NCBI GenBank assembly: GCA_036405135.1
Contig: DASWYF010000028.1
Span: 62,001 to 126,000, forward strand
From: Verrucomicrobiia bacterium
GTDB lineage: Bacteria > Verrucomicrobiota > Verrucomicrobiia > Limisphaerales > JAEYXS01
Direction: 5' to 3'
Length of the DNA: 64,000 nucleotides
Part shown: piece by piece, positions 62,901-64,000 of the stretch
Position numbering within the stretch: position 1 is the first letter of the stretch
Layout of the letters: each line of letters begins with the position of its first letter
Position numbers and translations under genes: made by a program
Notes under the pieces: model-generated
Database searches by the model: none
What the model saw: the letters and a program-made list of their open reading frames with translations, nothing else
Told to the model about the DNA's origin: nothing

Positions 62901-62961
62901 CCACCAAGGCACTGGCGGTGGCGAGGACCAAAAGCGAACAATAACGGGCTAGCATTTTCAT
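59944..62961 (-). CDS. large PVC-type haem-binding protein with N-terminal jelly-roll domain
   Basis: 1005 residues with a signal peptide (about 1-25). Residues about 40-160 form a beta-sandwich ([22 protein letters not shown]) of the kind found at the N-terminus of some glycosidases. Residues about 210-560 form a propeller ([22 protein letters not shown]), followed by HEAT-like repeats. A C-terminal cytochrome domain has CASCHRF near 873 and the ending [12 protein letters not shown]. The domain set suggests a surface or periplasmic oxidoreductase with a carbohydrate-binding front. It stands alone and is divergent from the ABC permease. Confidence 0.86.
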   Translation of the reverse strand: [1005 protein letters not shown]

Positions 62962-63018
62962 GGCTTGAATGAGTGTGGGGATTTAAGCAGCAAGGGGGAT
63001 GAGGGGCAATGAAGTTTA

Positions 63019-63067
63019 ATGACGAATGACCAAATCCGAATGACGAAGGAATGAGCAATGACCAATG
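63019..63067. repeat. repeat family F unit
   Basis: The unit aatgacgaatgaccaaatcc, continuing gaatgacgaaggaatgagc and aatgaccaatg, is almost full length. It lies in the 257-base divergent gap before the permease gene. Confidence 0.75.
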
Positions 63068-63218
63068 GGAAAAGATAGAAAATTTGGTGCAGGGACCGAG
63101 GACGATGACGAGAACAAGGACGATTACGAATGGGTGAATTCATTTTTCCTGACGAACTGCTTGTCGCGTAGGTGCGGTTTCGGGTATTGACGGAGCGAGT
63201 TTCACCCGCATTCAGGAT

Positions 63219-64000
63219 TTGAAGAAAATTCTTGGCATACTTGGACTGCTGATCGTGGTCTGTGTGGCGACGGCGCTGATGAGCGACCGTTTCCTCACGC
63301 CGTACAATGTCGAGAACCTCATCCGGCGCACGGCGCTCTTCGGCATCATCAGCATCGGCGTGGCGTTTGTGATCATCACGGGCGGGATCGATCTCTCCAT
63401 CGGGTCGGTGGTTTGTCTGGTGGGTTGCGGGCTGCCTTGGCTGCTGACGGTGAAAGGTGTTTCCGTGCCGGTGGCGTTGGTGATCGTGGTCTTGGTGTCA
63501 GGAGGGATAGGACTACTGCATGGGACGTTGATCACTAAGTTACGAATACAACCCTTCGTGGTGACGTTATGCGGGCTGCTCATCTATCGCGGGCTCACGC
63601 GCGGGCTGACGCAGGATCAGACGATGGGGTTTGGAAATGAGTTCAAGGGCTTGCGCATTCTCGCGACGGGGAAGGTGCCGGTGCCGTTCATCGAGAATTT
63701 CAGCATCCCCGCGCCGTGCATCATCCTGCTGGTAGTGGCGATTATCGCGGCGGTGTTCTTGAACAAAACGATCTATGGGCGTTACTTGCTGGCACTGGGG
63801 CGGAATGAGCAGGCGGCGCGGTTCAGCGGTATCAATACGGACCGCATGATCATCTTGGCATATGTGATCTGCGGGTTGTTGTCGGGCTTGGGTGGGATGC
63901 TCTTTGTGCTGGATGTGAATTCAGCGCAGCCGGTGGATTTCGGGAATTTCTATGAACTCTATGCCATTGCGGCGGCGGTGCTGGGCGGATGCAGCTTGCG
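63219..64000 (+). CDS. sugar ABC transporter permease (RbsC type), N-terminal part
   Basis: 260 residues from a TTG at 63219, with AGGA close upstream; the exact start is uncertain, and the gene runs off the window end. It carries the RbsC-family text FGIISIGVAFVIITGGIDLSIGSVVCLVG and FVVTLCGLLIYRGLTRGLTQ, and the EAA-like loop GRYLLALGRNEQAARFSGINTDR. About eight hydrophobic segments are visible. It would form the membrane channel for a monosaccharide and is the expected partner type for the ATPase at 45812, although the two genes are 16 kb apart. Confidence 0.9.
   Translation, partial: MKKILGILGLLIVVCVATALMSDRFLTPYNVENLIRRTALFGIISIGVAFVIITGGIDLSIGSVVCLVGCGLPWLLTVKGVSVPVALVIVVLVSGGIGLLHGTLITKLRIQPFVVTLCGLLIYRGLTRGLTQDQTMGFGNEFKGLRILATGKVPVPFIENFSIPAPCIILLVVAIIAAVFLNKTIYGRYLLALGRNEQAARFSGINTDRMIILAYVICGLLSGLGGMLFVLDVNSAQPVDFGNFYELYAIAAAVLGGCSL

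Overview
The window looks like a chromosomal segment (about 56-58% GC by eye) of a free-living member of the Verrucomicrobiota, probably close to Limisphaerales/Pedosphaera-type bacteria. This is an inference from gene content: several secreted sulfatases, two very large HEAT-repeat c-type cytochromes of the PVC type, a Gram-negative lipoprotein acylation gene, and a dense scatter of short intergenic palindromic repeats. No rRNA, tRNA or CRISPR array was seen.

Layout. (1) 1-5.9 kb, minus strand: a compact unit read as marR, lnt, aas, MFS transporter, alpha/beta hydrolase, with a palindrome just upstream of marR. (2) 5.9-19.2 kb: housekeeping and small genes (FmdB zinc ribbon, DHFR-like protein, a 2-oxoacid:ferredoxin oxidoreductase pair, HAD phosphatase, a TPR/membrane/Rieske mini-operon, an esterase, a NUDIX hydrolase, and a cluster of peptidyl-prolyl isomerases including a cyclophilin-FKBP fusion). 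The gaps hold REP-like inverted pairs and strings of hairpins. (3) 19.4-26.2 kb: a complete F-type ATP synthase operon, a-c-b-delta-alpha-gamma-beta-epsilon, closed by a strong terminator. (4) 26.3-29.5 kb: a ferritin-like protein, a ferredoxin-like protein and an intact IS4-type insertion sequence lying beside the 3' remnant of an ISAs1-type transposase. (5) 29.6-49.8 kb: a carbohydrate/sulfate-ester region with six sulfatases, esterases, a beta-propeller phosphoesterase, a ceramidase-like protein, a ribose-type sugar ABC ATPase and a PfkB sugar kinase. (6) 50-64 kb: endonuclease III, a signal-peptidase-like protein without the usual catalytic residues, a GDSL protein next to a PVC cytochrome, an exonuclease between 48-bp direct repeats, a gluconolactonase-like protein, a phosphatase, an SDR, a second large cytochrome, and the start of a ribose-type ABC permease that runs off the end.

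How the genes may work together. The lnt-aas unit could close a lipid cycle: Lnt takes an acyl chain from a phospholipid and leaves a lysophospholipid, and Aas re-acylates lysophospholipids; the MFS protein between aas and the hydrolase could be the flippase that joins the two steps, although its family is UMF1 and not LplT. Region 5 would desulfate and de-esterify polysaccharides outside the cytoplasm, import sugar through the ABC system and phosphorylate it with the PfkB kinase; the large cytochromes would pass electrons from periplasmic oxidations to the respiratory chain that feeds the ATP synthase.

The most unusual observations are the lnt-aas-transporter grouping, the signal-peptidase homologue with Gly and His at the Ser/Lys positions, a sulfatase with Leu in place of the motif Arg, a dual-family immunophilin with a degenerate FKBP half, and repeat families that pair up as REPIN-like inverted units and in several places supply the last codons and stop codon of genes.
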